Counted from the first letter of the stretch, positions 1-6,277 are shown. The stretch is 8,245 bases of DNA from JACDAS01 sp046262415 (GCA_046262415.1 JBHEMU010000079.1:1-8245), one strand, 5' to 3'. Numbers and translations: made by a program. Notes: generated by a model not told the origin, from the sequence alone.

Positions 1-654
1 GCCGACCTCGCGCGCGACCTGGACGACGCCATGCGGCTCGAGCCGGAGCACCTCTCCTGCTACGAGCTCGAGGCGAAGCCGGGCACGCGCTTCAGCCATC
101 ACTACGGAGCCGAGCTCGAGCGCCAGGCCGAGGCGATGGAGGGCTACTTCGAGCAGGTGGTCATGACGCTGACCCGGGCCGAATACCGCTGGTACGAGAC
201 CGCGAACTTCTGCCGGCGGCCCGGAGCCCCGGGCGGACGCGATCTCCGCTCGCGCCACAACCTCGCGTACTGGCTGGGGCGGGACTACCTGGGTCTCGGC
301 ATGGGGGCGGTCTCTACCGTTGGCGGCCTCCGCTGGCGGAATGCGCCGCGGCTGCGGCCCTACCTCGGTGCCCTGGCCGCCGGCGAGACGCCGCCGCGGG
401 AGTTCGAACGGCTTCCCCGAGCCGTCCGAGGCCGTGAGCGCCTCCTGCTCGGCCTGCGGCTCGACGAGGGCGTGCAGGTGGCCGCGGTGGACGGGGCGCT
501 CGACCGGGATGCGCTGGCACGGCTGGAGCGCCACGGGCTCGCGCGCGTCCGGGCCGCGGCGGGCGAGGCCGAGCGGCTGGAGCTGACCCCCCGCGGGCGG
601 TTCCTCGGCGGCGGCGTCTCGGCGGAGCTGCTCGCCTACCATTCTCCGGAATGA
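1..654 (+). CDS. hemW: HemW-type heme chaperone (radical SAM, HemN-like), C-terminal part
   Basis: The frame is open from base 1, so the gene enters from the left; 217 residues are visible, against roughly 370-400 for the family. The radical SAM cysteine cluster lies outside the window. Visible family signatures are the HLSCYELE stretch followed by a KPGT segment (window residues 17-30), then E-TANF and RHNLAYW (about residues 67-85), then GLGMGAVS, and a C-terminal HemN_C-like wing domain (about 140-205). HemW proteins bind heme and hand it to target proteins; many were formerly annotated as oxygen-independent coproporphyrinogen III oxidase. The gene sits directly before hrcA, a common arrangement in Gram-positive bacteria and Actinobacteria. 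Its TGA overlaps the ATG of hrcA by four bases (ATGA), suggesting co-transcription and translational coupling. The family assignment is firm. Separating HemW from true HemN depends on the unseen N-terminus and rests mainly on gene context. Confidence 0.88.
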   Translation, partial: ADLARDLDDAMRLEPEHLSCYELEAKPGTRFSHHYGAELERQAEAMEGYFEQVVMTLTRAEYRWYETANFCRRPGAPGGRDLRSRHNLAYWLGRDYLGLGMGAVSTVGGLRWRNAPRLRPYLGALAAGETPPREFERLPRAVRGRERLLLGLRLDEGVQVAAVDGALDRDALARLERHGLARVRAAAGEAERLELTPRGRFLGGGVSAELLAYHSPE

Positions 655-1694
655 GCGATCCGGGCCTTCCCGAGCTGACCGAGCGGCAGCGCGACATCCT
701 CCGGCGGGTGGTCGAGGAGTTCGTGGCCACCGGGCAACCGGTCGGCTCGAAGCACCTCGTCGAGCGCAGCGGGCTTGCCGTCTCGTCGTCCACGGTCCGA
801 AGCGAGCTGGCCGAGCTCGAGACGCGGGGGCTGCTCACGCACCCGCACACCTCCGCGGGCCGGGTGCCGACCGATCGCGGCTACCGCCAGTACGTGGACG
901 CCCTCCTCGACCGCCCCGAGTCGCAGGCCGAGGTCGTCGGGCTCGACCTGGGCGCGGCGCGGAAGGAGGTGGAGTCGGCGCTCCAGGCCACGACCGAGAT
1001 GCTCTCGCGCGTGACCCGCCTGCTGGCGATCGCCTCCGCGCCCCCGCTCGCGACGACCGTCGTGCGCCACGTCGAGGTCCTGTGCCTGCAGCCCGAGGTG
1101 GTGATGGTGGTCGTGATCACCTCCGCGGGAGGAGTCAGCAAGCGGCGGTACGTGTTCGACGGGCCCGTCGATCCGGGGCTGGCGACCTGGGCGGCGCAGT
1201 ACCTGAACGAGCAGGTAGCCGGACTCCGGCTGGGCAGCCACACGCTGCGCCAGAGGCTCGAGGAGAGCGGCCTCGCCGAGTCGGAGCGAAGGTTCCTGCA
1301 CGTCCTGCGACCCTCCTTCACGGAGCTCGAGCGCGAGGAGCAGCAGCTGTTCGTCGGCGGCGCCGGAGGCCTCCTCGAGGACGTGCGCTCGGAGGACCTC
1401 GGCCCCTATCGCAGCCTGCTCGAGATCCTCGAGTCCCGGGCGGCGCTCCTCGACCTGCTCGCGCAGTCGCTCGAGCCTCGCCGGCCGTTCGTGCGCGTGG
1501 GCGACGAGCTGGACATCCCCGCTCTCCGAGACCTCTCGCTGGTCGGCTCGTCGTACGGTCTCGTCAACCGGTCGCTCGGCGCGGTCAGCCTCGTCGGACC
1601 GCTCCGGATGGACTACGACAAGGCCCTTCGCACCGTGCGCGGGGCCGCGGTCGAGCTCTCCCGCTTCGTCGAGGAGATCTACGGAGAGAATTAG
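651..1694 (+). CDS. hrcA: Heat-inducible transcription repressor HrcA
   Basis: 347 residues, full length for HrcA. The N-terminal winged helix (about 8-83) has the family pattern: LTERQRDILRRVVEEF, GQPVGSK, the recognition-helix region SSSTVRSELAELETRG (45-60) and the HPHTSAGRVPTDRGYR segment (64-79). The rest matches the GAF-like and dimerisation region. HrcA is a cytoplasmic dimer that binds CIRCE operators upstream of chaperone genes and releases them during heat stress, its folding being sensitive to chaperone supply. The ATG overlaps the hemW stop (ATGA) and has no good Shine-Dalgarno sequence, so translation probably depends on coupling. The final TAG is partly formed by the first two bases of the inverted-repeat element that fills the gap to dnaJ. 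I see no CIRCE (TTAGCACTC-N9-GAGTGCTAA) anywhere in the window, so its operators, including any that control this operon, must lie elsewhere. Confidence 0.95.
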   Translation: MSDPGLPELTERQRDILRRVVEEFVATGQPVGSKHLVERSGLAVSSSTVRSELAELETRGLLTHPHTSAGRVPTDRGYRQYVDALLDRPESQAEVVGLDLGAARKEVESALQATTEMLSRVTRLLAIASAPPLATTVVRHVEVLCLQPEVVMVVVITSAGGVSKRRYVFDGPVDPGLATWAAQYLNEQVAGLRLGSHTLRQRLEESGLAESERRFLHVLRPSFTELEREEQQLFVGGAGGLLEDVRSEDLGPYRSLLEILESRAALLDLLAQSLEPRRPFVRVGDELDIPALRDLSLVGSSYGLVNRSLGAVSLVGPLRMDYDKALRTVRGAAVELSRFVEEIYGEN

Positions 1695-1862
1695 TGCCCC
1701 GCCCGGCAATGTCATCCGGTCTCTGGCCCGCGATCACACGGCGCCATGCGTCGTCCTCGGTCGCCCCCGTATCCGGCGTCCGCCCTGTGCACGCTCCCTG
1801 CGTCCTAGCCTGGCTTGGTGCTCGCGACCCAGAAATGCGGCAACATCACCGGGCGGGGCACT
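1693..1862. repeat. MITE-like element with long terminal inverted repeats
   Basis: The whole hrcA-dnaJ gap is bounded by a perfect 14-bp inverted repeat: AGTGCCCCGCCCGG at 1693-1706 and its reverse complement at 1849-1862. Comparing the arms inward without gaps, I count 33 of 45 complementary positions (1693-1737 against 1818-1862). Later blocks include ATGT/ACAT, CTGG/CCAG and CGCGA/TCGCG. The centre (1738-1817) is about 80 bp and shows no convincing reading frame. Size, arm length and lack of coding capacity fit a miniature inverted-repeat element mobilised by a transposase elsewhere. No target-site duplication is evident next to the arms, and no IS family can be named from this copy alone. 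As RNA it could also fold into one long hairpin between hrcA and dnaJ. The inverted repeat is certain; its mobile origin is inference. Confidence 0.62.
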
Positions 1863-1863
1863 G

Positions 1864-2976
1864 ATGCCCACCGCCGAGCGCGACTACTACGAGCTTCTCG
1901 GCGTCCCGCGGACGGCGAGCGAGGCCGAGATCAAGAAGGCGTTCCGGGCCCTGGCGCGGGAGCTGCACCCCGACGTCTCGGAGGCGCCCGAGGCAGAGGC
2001 TCGCTTCCGCGAGGTCGTCGAGGCGTACGAGGTGCTCTCGAAGTCGGAGACGCGGCAGCTCTACGACCGGTTCGGGCACGCCGGCCTCCGGAGCGGCGGA
2101 TACCGGCCGTCCCAGTTCGACTTCGGCAGCCTCGGCGACCTCCTGTCGGCGTTCTTCGGCGACGACGTCTTCGGCGCGGGCCGGGCCGGGCGGGCCCGCG
2201 GCGGCGACGTCGCCGCCGAGATCGAGCTCGACCTCGTCGGGGCTGCGAAGGGTGTCTCCCGGGCGGTGCCCTTCGAGGTCGCGGTCGCGTGCGCCGCGTG
2301 CTCCGGCGACGGCGCCGAACCGGGCACCGCGCCGACGAGGTGCCCGACCTGCGACGGGGCGGGGCAGCTTCAGCAGGTCTCCCGGAGCGTCTTCGGCGAG
2401 TTCGTCCGCTCCCAGGCGTGCCCGCGCTGCGCGGGCACGGGCCGGATCGTCGAGACTCCCTGCCGCGCCTGCGCCGGCGCAGGGCGCGTTCTCGAGGAGC
2501 GGAAGCTGGACGTCGTGGTTCCGCCCGGGATCCACGACGGGCAGCGCATCCGGATCACCGGAGAGGGTCACGCCGGGTCGGGCGGACGCGCCGGCGACCT
2601 TTACGTGCTCGTGCACGTCAAGCCGGACGAGCGCCTCGTGCGCGAGGGCAATGACATCTTCTCCACCGTCGACCTGACGATCACGCAGGCCGCGCTCGGC
2701 ACGGTCGTGACCGTGCCGACGCTCGACGGCGACGAACAGCTCGAGCTCGCGGCCGGGACCCAGCCCGGCGCCGTGGCGGTCCTGCGGGGCCGCGGCATGC
2801 CCGTGCTGCAGGGCTTCGGGCGCGGCGACCACCGAGTGCTCGTGAACGTCCAGGTGCCCCTCCGGCTGACCGCCGAGCAGCGCGCCCTGCTCGAGGAGTT
2901 CGAGCGGCAGGCCGACGAGGAGACGTACCGCCCCGAAGAGGGGTTCTTCGAGAAGCTGAAGAGCGCCTTCCGCTGA
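1864..2976 (+). CDS. dnaJ: Chaperone protein DnaJ (type I Hsp40)
   Basis: 370 residues, normal for a type I DnaJ. Domains in order: J domain (about 5-72) with the HPD motif at 35-37 that stimulates DnaK ATPase; a short Gly/Phe region with the FDFGSLGDLLSAFFGDDVFG stretch (about 86-106); four CxxCxGxG zinc-binding motifs at 143-150, 160-167, 186-193 and 200-207; then two beta-rich substrate-binding domains and the C-terminal dimerisation segment. It delivers unfolded clients to DnaK in the cytoplasm. It lies next to hrcA, with no grpE or dnaK nearby, as is usual for the second, HrcA-linked dnaJ of Actinobacteria. The ATG has a GGGG-type Shine-Dalgarno (1855-1858) five bases upstream, and this lies inside the right arm of the inverted-repeat element. 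The TGA overlaps the proposed CTG start of prmA. Confidence 0.96.
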   Translation: MPTAERDYYELLGVPRTASEAEIKKAFRALARELHPDVSEAPEAEARFREVVEAYEVLSKSETRQLYDRFGHAGLRSGGYRPSQFDFGSLGDLLSAFFGDDVFGAGRAGRARGGDVAAEIELDLVGAAKGVSRAVPFEVAVACAACSGDGAEPGTAPTRCPTCDGAGQLQQVSRSVFGEFVRSQACPRCAGTGRIVETPCRACAGAGRVLEERKLDVVVPPGIHDGQRIRITGEGHAGSGGRAGDLYVLVHVKPDERLVREGNDIFSTVDLTITQAALGTVVTVPTLDGDEQLELAAGTQPGAVAVLRGRGMPVLQGFGRGDHRVLVNVQVPLRLTAEQRALLEEFERQADEETYRPEEGFFEKLKSAFR

Positions 2977-3749
2977 GCGCGCGGGGACTCCGACGAGTCG
3001 CCGTCACGGTCGAGTCCTCGCGGGCCGAGGAGGCCCGTGCCCTGCTCGTCGAGCTGGAGCCGGCCGGCTTCGAGGAGGTCGAGTCAGACGAGGAGCTGCA
3101 GCTCGCCGCGTACACGGACGCCGCCGGAGAACGGCGCCTGCGGGAGCGCTTCGAGCGCGTCGAGGTGGAGGAGGTCCGGGCCGACTGGCCGGAGCGATGG
3201 CGCGAGTTCCACCGGCCGGTCCGGGCCGGTGGGCTCTGGATCGGTCCGCCCTGGGAGTCGGCGCCGCCCGACCTGGGGGCGGTGGTGATCGACCCGGGTC
3301 AGGCCTTCGGCACCGGAGCGCATCCGACCACCCGTCTTTGCCTCGAGCTGCTGGCGACGCTCCCCCGCGGTCCGCTGCTCGACGCCGGCTGCGGCTCCGG
3401 CGTTCTGGCGATCGCCGCCGTTCGGCTCGGGTTCGAGCCGGTGTTCGCGATCGACGACGACCCGGTCGCGGTGGAAGCGGCCGCGGCGAACGCCGGGCGG
3501 AACCGCATCGAGCTCGAGCTCTCACGCGGCGACGCGCTCGCGGCCGACCTGCCCGACGCGCTCGTGACGGTGGCGAACATCTCGCTAGCCGCCGTCACGG
3601 CGCTGGCGCGGCGCTCGCCCGGCCCGCTGCTCGTCACGTCGGGCTACCTCGACCGGGACGACCCGAAGCCGGTCGGCTACCGCCGCCGGGAGCGACGCTG
3701 CGCGGCCGGGTGGGCGGCGGATACGTTCGAGCGGATCGCCCCGAAGTAG
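2973..3749 (+). CDS. prmA: Ribosomal protein L11 methyltransferase PrmA, probable CTG start
   Basis: Class I SAM-dependent methyltransferase that methylates ribosomal protein L11. Visible motifs, numbered from the proposed start: the PrmA signature DPGQAFGTGAHPTT (107-120), SAM-binding motif I DAGCGSGVLAIAA (137-149), the acidic motif II at AIDDDP, and ANIS (201-204) at the family's catalytic-site ANI/ANL position. The first canonical start in frame is GTG at 3165, which would remove 64 residues. Yet the frame upstream of it encodes a normal PrmA N-terminal domain (VAVTVESSRAEEARALL, later GFEEVES and DWPERWREFHRPV), which in characterised PrmA recognises L11. That stretch has no ATG, GTG or TTG. 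CTG at 2973 overlaps the dnaJ TGA as CTGA, mimicking the common ATGA junction, and gives 258 residues, a plausible full length. Upstream pairing is weak (GAAGAG at 2958-2963), so coupling to dnaJ is likely. Function is firm, start codon likely. Confidence 0.9.
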   Translation: MSARGLRRVAVTVESSRAEEARALLVELEPAGFEEVESDEELQLAAYTDAAGERRLRERFERVEVEEVRADWPERWREFHRPVRAGGLWIGPPWESAPPDLGAVVIDPGQAFGTGAHPTTRLCLELLATLPRGPLLDAGCGSGVLAIAAVRLGFEPVFAIDDDPVAVEAAAANAGRNRIELELSRGDALAADLPDALVTVANISLAAVTALARRSPGPLLVTSGYLDRDDPKPVGYRRRERRCAAGWAADTFERIAPK

Positions 3750-3761
3750 AGTTTCCGGCCG

Positions 3762-4952
3762 GTGGCAACCTTCTCGGTCCGCTTCCTCGGCTGCAAGGTC
3801 TCGCACACGGACGCCCAGGCGGTGCGGGAGCGTCTGGCCGGGGACGGCCACGTCGAGCGGCGCGGCGCGGCGGACGTCGCCGTCGTGAACACGTGCTGCG
3901 TCACGCACGAGGCGATTCGCAAGTCGAGGCAGGCGGCCGCGCGGGCGGCACGCACCCACGCACGCGTGTACGTCACCGGCTGCGGCGCCAATCTGGGCCG
4001 TGACGCATTCGCGGGCCTGGCGCCCAACGTGCTCGTCGTGCCCGGCCCGACCGAGGCGGCAGCGGCCGCCGTCGCGGGCGACGTCGGTGCGATCGCCTGC
4101 GTGCGCGCCGACCATCGGCTCGACCGCGTCCGGGCCTTCGTGAAGATCCAGGACGGCTGCAGCTTCCGTTGCAGCTTCTGCGTCATCCCGCTCGTGCGGG
4201 GCGCCTCGCGGAGCCGTCCGGCCGCAGCGGTCCTGCGCGAGGTGCACAGGCGCGTGGAGCAGGGGCACCGGGAGATCGTCCTCACGGGCGTCAACCTCGG
4301 CTGCTACCGCGACCGAGAGGAGCAGATCGACCTGCCGCGGCTCGTCCGGGCGGCGGGCGAGACGCCGGATCTCGCGCGCCTGCGTCTCTCCTCGATCGAG
4401 GTCAACCACCTCACCCCCGAGCTGTGCAGCGCTCTGCGGGAGACCCCCGCCGCCGCGCAGCACCTGCACGTGCCGCTCCAGTCGGGCGACGACGGCGTGC
4501 TGCGCGCGATGCGCCGCCGCTACGACTCGGCCGCGTACCTGCGCCGAATCGCGCTCCTGGCCGACTTCAACCTCACGACCGACGCGATCGTCGGCTTTCC
4601 CGGCGAGGACGACGGCGCCTTCGAGCGGACGCTCGCCGTCGTCGACGCGGCCGGGATCACGAAGGTGCACGTCTTCCCGTACTCCCCCCGCCCGGGGACC
4701 GGCACCGCCGCGAGCGATCCCGTGCCGCCCGCGGTCAAGAAGGCGCGGGGCGCGCGGCTCCGGGAGCATTCCCGCGAGCGCTGCCTCGCTCGCTGGAGGG
4801 ACAAGATCGGCCGCGAGGATCTCGTGCTCGTCGACCGCCCGGGCCGAGGGTACGGCGACGACTACTCGCCGTGGCTCGTCCGGGGCGAGGTGGGGACGCT
4901 GGTTCGCGCGCACGCTCGCGCCGTCACCGAGGAGGGGATTCTCGCTGCCTGA
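3762..4952 (+). CDS. mtaB: tRNA ms2t6A37 methylthiotransferase MtaB (radical SAM)
   Basis: 396 residues with a GTG start, 12 bases after the prmA stop. The methylthiotransferase N-terminal domain (about 1-110) carries three cluster cysteines: C11 (LGCKVSHTDA), C45 (NTCCVT) and C74 (TGCGAN). The radical SAM core has CxxxCxxC at C133, C137 and C140 for the SAM-cleaving [4Fe-4S] cluster, followed by LTGVNLG, LRLSSIE, HLHVPLQSGDD and DAIVGFPGE. A short TRAM-like RNA-binding domain closes the protein (about 345-396, with DDYSPWLV). MtaB adds a methylthio group to t6A at position 37 of ANN-decoding tRNAs. The GCKVSH start instead of the commoner GCKVNQ, and a slightly short TRAM, are small departures; all six cluster cysteines are present. 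MiaB and RimO are less likely given the GCKV motif and the prmA neighbourhood. The last bases overlap the next gene's start. Confidence 0.9.
   Translation: MATFSVRFLGCKVSHTDAQAVRERLAGDGHVERRGAADVAVVNTCCVTHEAIRKSRQAAARAARTHARVYVTGCGANLGRDAFAGLAPNVLVVPGPTEAAAAAVAGDVGAIACVRADHRLDRVRAFVKIQDGCSFRCSFCVIPLVRGASRSRPAAAVLREVHRRVEQGHREIVLTGVNLGCYRDREEQIDLPRLVRAAGETPDLARLRLSSIEVNHLTPELCSALRETPAAAQHLHVPLQSGDDGVLRAMRRRYDSAAYLRRIALLADFNLTTDAIVGFPGEDDGAFERTLAVVDAAGITKVHVFPYSPRPGTGTAASDPVPPAVKKARGARLREHSRERCLARWRDKIGREDLVLVDRPGRGYGDDYSPWLVRGEVGTLVRAHARAVTEEGILAA
4930..4937 (+). promoter_or_regulatory. Strong Shine-Dalgarno setting the CTG start of the HIT gene
   Basis: AGGAGGGG lies inside the 3' end of mtaB and is followed by a 7-base spacer and then CTG at 4945. 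It is one of the best ribosome-binding sequences in the window. No ATG, GTG or TTG in the HIT frame lies at a useful distance downstream; the first is GTG at 5002, 64 bases away. Confidence 0.75.
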
Positions 4953-5283
4953 CGAGTGCGTCTTCTGCCGGATCGTCGAGGGGAACCTCCCGTCCACGGA
5001 GGTGAACCGCGCGGAGGGCTTCCTGGCGATCGAGGACATCGCGCCCAAGGCCGACGTCCACGTGCTCGTCCTGCCCGAGCGTCACATCGCCGACTTCCGC
5101 CAGATCGGCGAGCTGGAGGCGGCCGAGTCCAAGCGGATGCTCGAGTTCATCGCCGACACCGCGCGCAAGGTCGGCCTCGAGGAGTACCGCCTGCTCAACT
5201 TCTGCGGCGCCGGCGCGGGGCAGAGCGTGTTCCACCTGCACTGGCACGTGCTCGGCGGCCAGATCCGGGGGATGCCGGCATGA
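4945..5283 (+). CDS. hinT: HIT-family (HinT-like) nucleotide hydrolase, CTG start
   Basis: 112 residues from CTG 4945, the usual size of a HinT/PKCI-type histidine triad protein. The N-terminus is PDECVFCRIVEGNLPS, the classic start of this branch with a CxxC pair (C5, C8). This is followed by IEDIAPKADVHVLVLPERHI, then GAGAGQSVFHLHWHVLGG, where H97, H99 and H101 form the HxHxH triad and H99 is the expected nucleophile. Family members hydrolyse purine nucleoside phosphoramidates and aminoacyl-AMP in the cytoplasm; the true substrate here is unknown. A start at GTG 5002 would delete the CxxC segment and first strand, so it is rejected. The CTG overlaps mtaB by eight bases and follows a well-spaced Shine-Dalgarno at 4930-4937. 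The TGA overlaps the yqeY ATG as ATGA. The family call is very safe; the gene symbol is by similarity to the HinT group. Confidence 0.9.
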   Translation: MPDECVFCRIVEGNLPSTEVNRAEGFLAIEDIAPKADVHVLVLPERHIADFRQIGELEAAESKRMLEFIADTARKVGLEEYRLLNFCGAGAGQSVFHLHWHVLGGQIRGMPA

Positions 5284-5723
5284 GCCTGATCAAGCGGCTC
5301 GAGGACGACCTGAAGCGGGCGACGCTCGACCGGGACGCCACGCGTCGAGACACCCTGCGGCTGATCCTCTCCAGCCTCCGCTCGGCCGAGAAGGAGCTGC
5401 GGCGGCCGCTCTCCGATGCGGAGGAGCTGCAGGTGCTGCAGCGCGAGCGCAAGCGGCGACTTGAGGCGGCGGAGGCGTTCGACGCGGCCGGGCGCGACGA
5501 GCAGGCGGCGGGCGAGGAGGCGGAGCTGGAGGTGCTGGAGGAGTACATGCCTTCCCCGCTCGAGGAGGAGGAGCTCGAGCGGATCGTCGACGACGCGATC
5601 GCCGAGACCGGCGCGACGAGCCTCCGCGACCTCGGCCGGGTGATGGCCGACGTGATGCCGCAGATCGCCGGGCGCGCGGACGGGTCGGCGGTCAGCCAGC
5701 TCGTGCGCGAGAAGCTGGCTTAG
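5280..5723 (+). CDS. yqeY: GatB/YqeY-family protein
   Basis: 147 residues, full length for the YqeY family, which resembles the C-terminal domain of the GatB subunit of glutamyl-tRNA amidotransferase. Seen in order: SLIKRLEDDLKRATLDRD, TLRLILSSLRSAEKE, a charged helical stretch ending in ERKRRLEAAEAFDAAGR, LEEYMPSPLEEEELE, and a C-terminal GATSLRDLGRVMADVMPQIAGRADGS segment typical of the family. A tRNA-binding or aminoacylation-related role is often suggested but not established. The ATG overlaps the HIT stop (ATGA), with GGGGG at 5267-5271 eight bases upstream. The frame stays open further upstream inside the HIT gene, but that extension matches nothing in the family. This is the last plus-strand gene of the cluster. 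Its TAG overlaps the stop codon of the convergent marR gene, leaving no room for an intergenic terminator. Confidence 0.9.
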   Translation: MSLIKRLEDDLKRATLDRDATRRDTLRLILSSLRSAEKELRRPLSDAEELQVLQRERKRRLEAAEAFDAAGRDEQAAGEEAELEVLEEYMPSPLEEEELERIVDDAIAETGATSLRDLGRVMADVMPQIAGRADGSAVSQLVREKLA

Positions 5724-6202
5724 CTCCGGCGAACCGCCTTAGGCCTACGGCCCGGGGCTCCTGACTGAAGCGTGCGAGGGGACACGAGGTCGGTCGTGAC
5801 CTCTGCGAGTTGCCTGCTCAGCGTCGCGCGGGCAGCTGCGAGGTCGGCTACGACGCTGGCGAGCCGTTCGGCGCCCTCGGAGGTGAGGGCGACGTAGCCG
5901 AGCCGCCGATTCGCGGGGGAGAGTTCACGGCGGACGAGGCCGGCGTCCTCCGCCCGATGGACGAGCTCTACGAGGCTGCTCGGAGCGAGGGCGAGGCGCT
6001 CGCGCAGTTCGGGATGCGAGGCTCGCTCAGTTCCGTCGGGAGCGGTCTTCACCATCAGCAGGAGTTGGTAGCGCTGCACGGTGAGCCTGTGCTTGCGGGT
6101 GATCGCCTCGCTGGTGCGGTTGAAGGCAGTCAGCGCCTCGCGCAGCCGGCCGGCCTGGGCGTACTCGGCTGCCGTGGGCGCCTTGGCGGGGGGACTCGGC
6201 AT
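5720..6202 (-). CDS. MarR-family transcriptional regulator
   Basis: 160 residues on the minus strand. The central winged helix-turn-helix (about 40-120) shows LTVQRYQLLLMVKTAPDG, then HPELRERLALAPSSLVELVHRAEDAGLVRRE (recognition helix around SSLVELVHRAE) and the wing and following strand SPANRRLGYVALTSEGAERL, the MarR-style D-x-R-wing region. Flanking helices would form the dimer interface. A low-complexity basic tail ends the protein. MarR proteins are cytoplasmic dimers that usually repress their own promoter and a divergent gene until a small ligand or oxidant is sensed; the ligand here cannot be read from sequence. The start (CAT at 6200-6202) has no Shine-Dalgarno; a TACAAA hexamer on the minus strand (6218-6213) ten bases upstream could make the message nearly leaderless. 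The divergent gene encodes a secreted Ig-like protein, and the shared gap holds palindromic sites. Confidence 0.85.
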   Translation of the reverse strand: MPSPPAKAPTAAEYAQAGRLREALTAFNRTSEAITRKHRLTVQRYQLLLMVKTAPDGTERASHPELRERLALAPSSLVELVHRAEDAGLVRRELSPANRRLGYVALTSEGAERLASVVADLAAARATLSRQLAEVTTDLVSPRTLQSGAPGRRPKAVRRS

Positions 6203-6232
6203 TGGAAAGGTTTTTGTAAGGACGGGTTTGTC

Positions 6233-6277
6233 TCGTAAGGCGACGGAGATCTTAATACGACATCAATCGTAATACGA
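6233..6277. promoter_or_regulatory. Candidate MarR operator cluster (TCGTA/TACGA half-sites)
   Basis: The AT-rich gap between the divergent marR and secreted-protein genes contains a perfect 11-bp palindrome, TCGTA-A-TACGA, at 6267-6277. A wider pair, TAATACGA (6253-6260) and TCGTAATA (6267-6274), has six bases between arms that match at 7 of 8 positions. AATACGA is also directly repeated at 6254 and 6271. A degenerate copy, TCGTAAGGCGA, lies at 6233-6243. Overlapping half-sites 17 bp apart in a divergent promoter are what MarR-type dimers typically bind. TAATAC hexamers inside the sites could serve as -10 elements for the plus-strand gene, but no clear -35 is visible. The repeats are seen directly; binding by the adjacent regulator is inference. 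Confidence 0.55.

Noticed and set aside
636..1715. A 359-codon minus-strand frame opposite hrcA, and similar frames opposite dnaJ (1846-2832) and the secreted-protein/phoH region (7061-7780)
   Set aside because: All are antisense to well-supported genes, with skewed composition and no recognisable motifs.
1695..1863. CIRCE or HAIR heat-shock operator before dnaJ
   Set aside because: I looked for TTAGCACTC/GAGTGCTAA and CTTGAGT/ACTCAAG arms and found neither; the arms present are those of the inverted-repeat element.
1815..2654. Plus-strand frame covering the inverted-repeat element and the start of dnaJ
   Set aside because: Its translation is arginine-rich frame-shadow of dnaJ and matches nothing. 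The element centre shows no plausible small protein.
3585..5048. A 487-codon open frame on the minus strand opposite mtaB
   Set aside because: It lies antisense to a gene with all expected mtaB motifs, its translation is low-complexity and Arg/Ala/His rich, and it matches no family. It is a by-product of high GC content.
5002..5283. HIT protein starting at GTG 5002
   Set aside because: It would lose the conserved CVFCRI segment and lacks a Shine-Dalgarno; CTG 4945 fits both length and ribosome-binding site.
4956..5723. A longer N-terminal version of the yqeY product
   Set aside because: The extra residues are an out-of-frame reading of the HIT gene. The family starts at ATG 5280, which has its own Shine-Dalgarno and overlaps the HIT stop.
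5735..5765. Possible terminator between yqeY and marR
   Set aside because: Only a 4-bp GGCC stem with a 3-base loop is visible and it lies inside marR coding sequence; too weak to annotate.
5810..6238. Plus-strand frame of 142 codons opposite marR
   Set aside because: The minus-strand reading has a complete MarR winged helix; the plus-strand reading has no recognisable domain.
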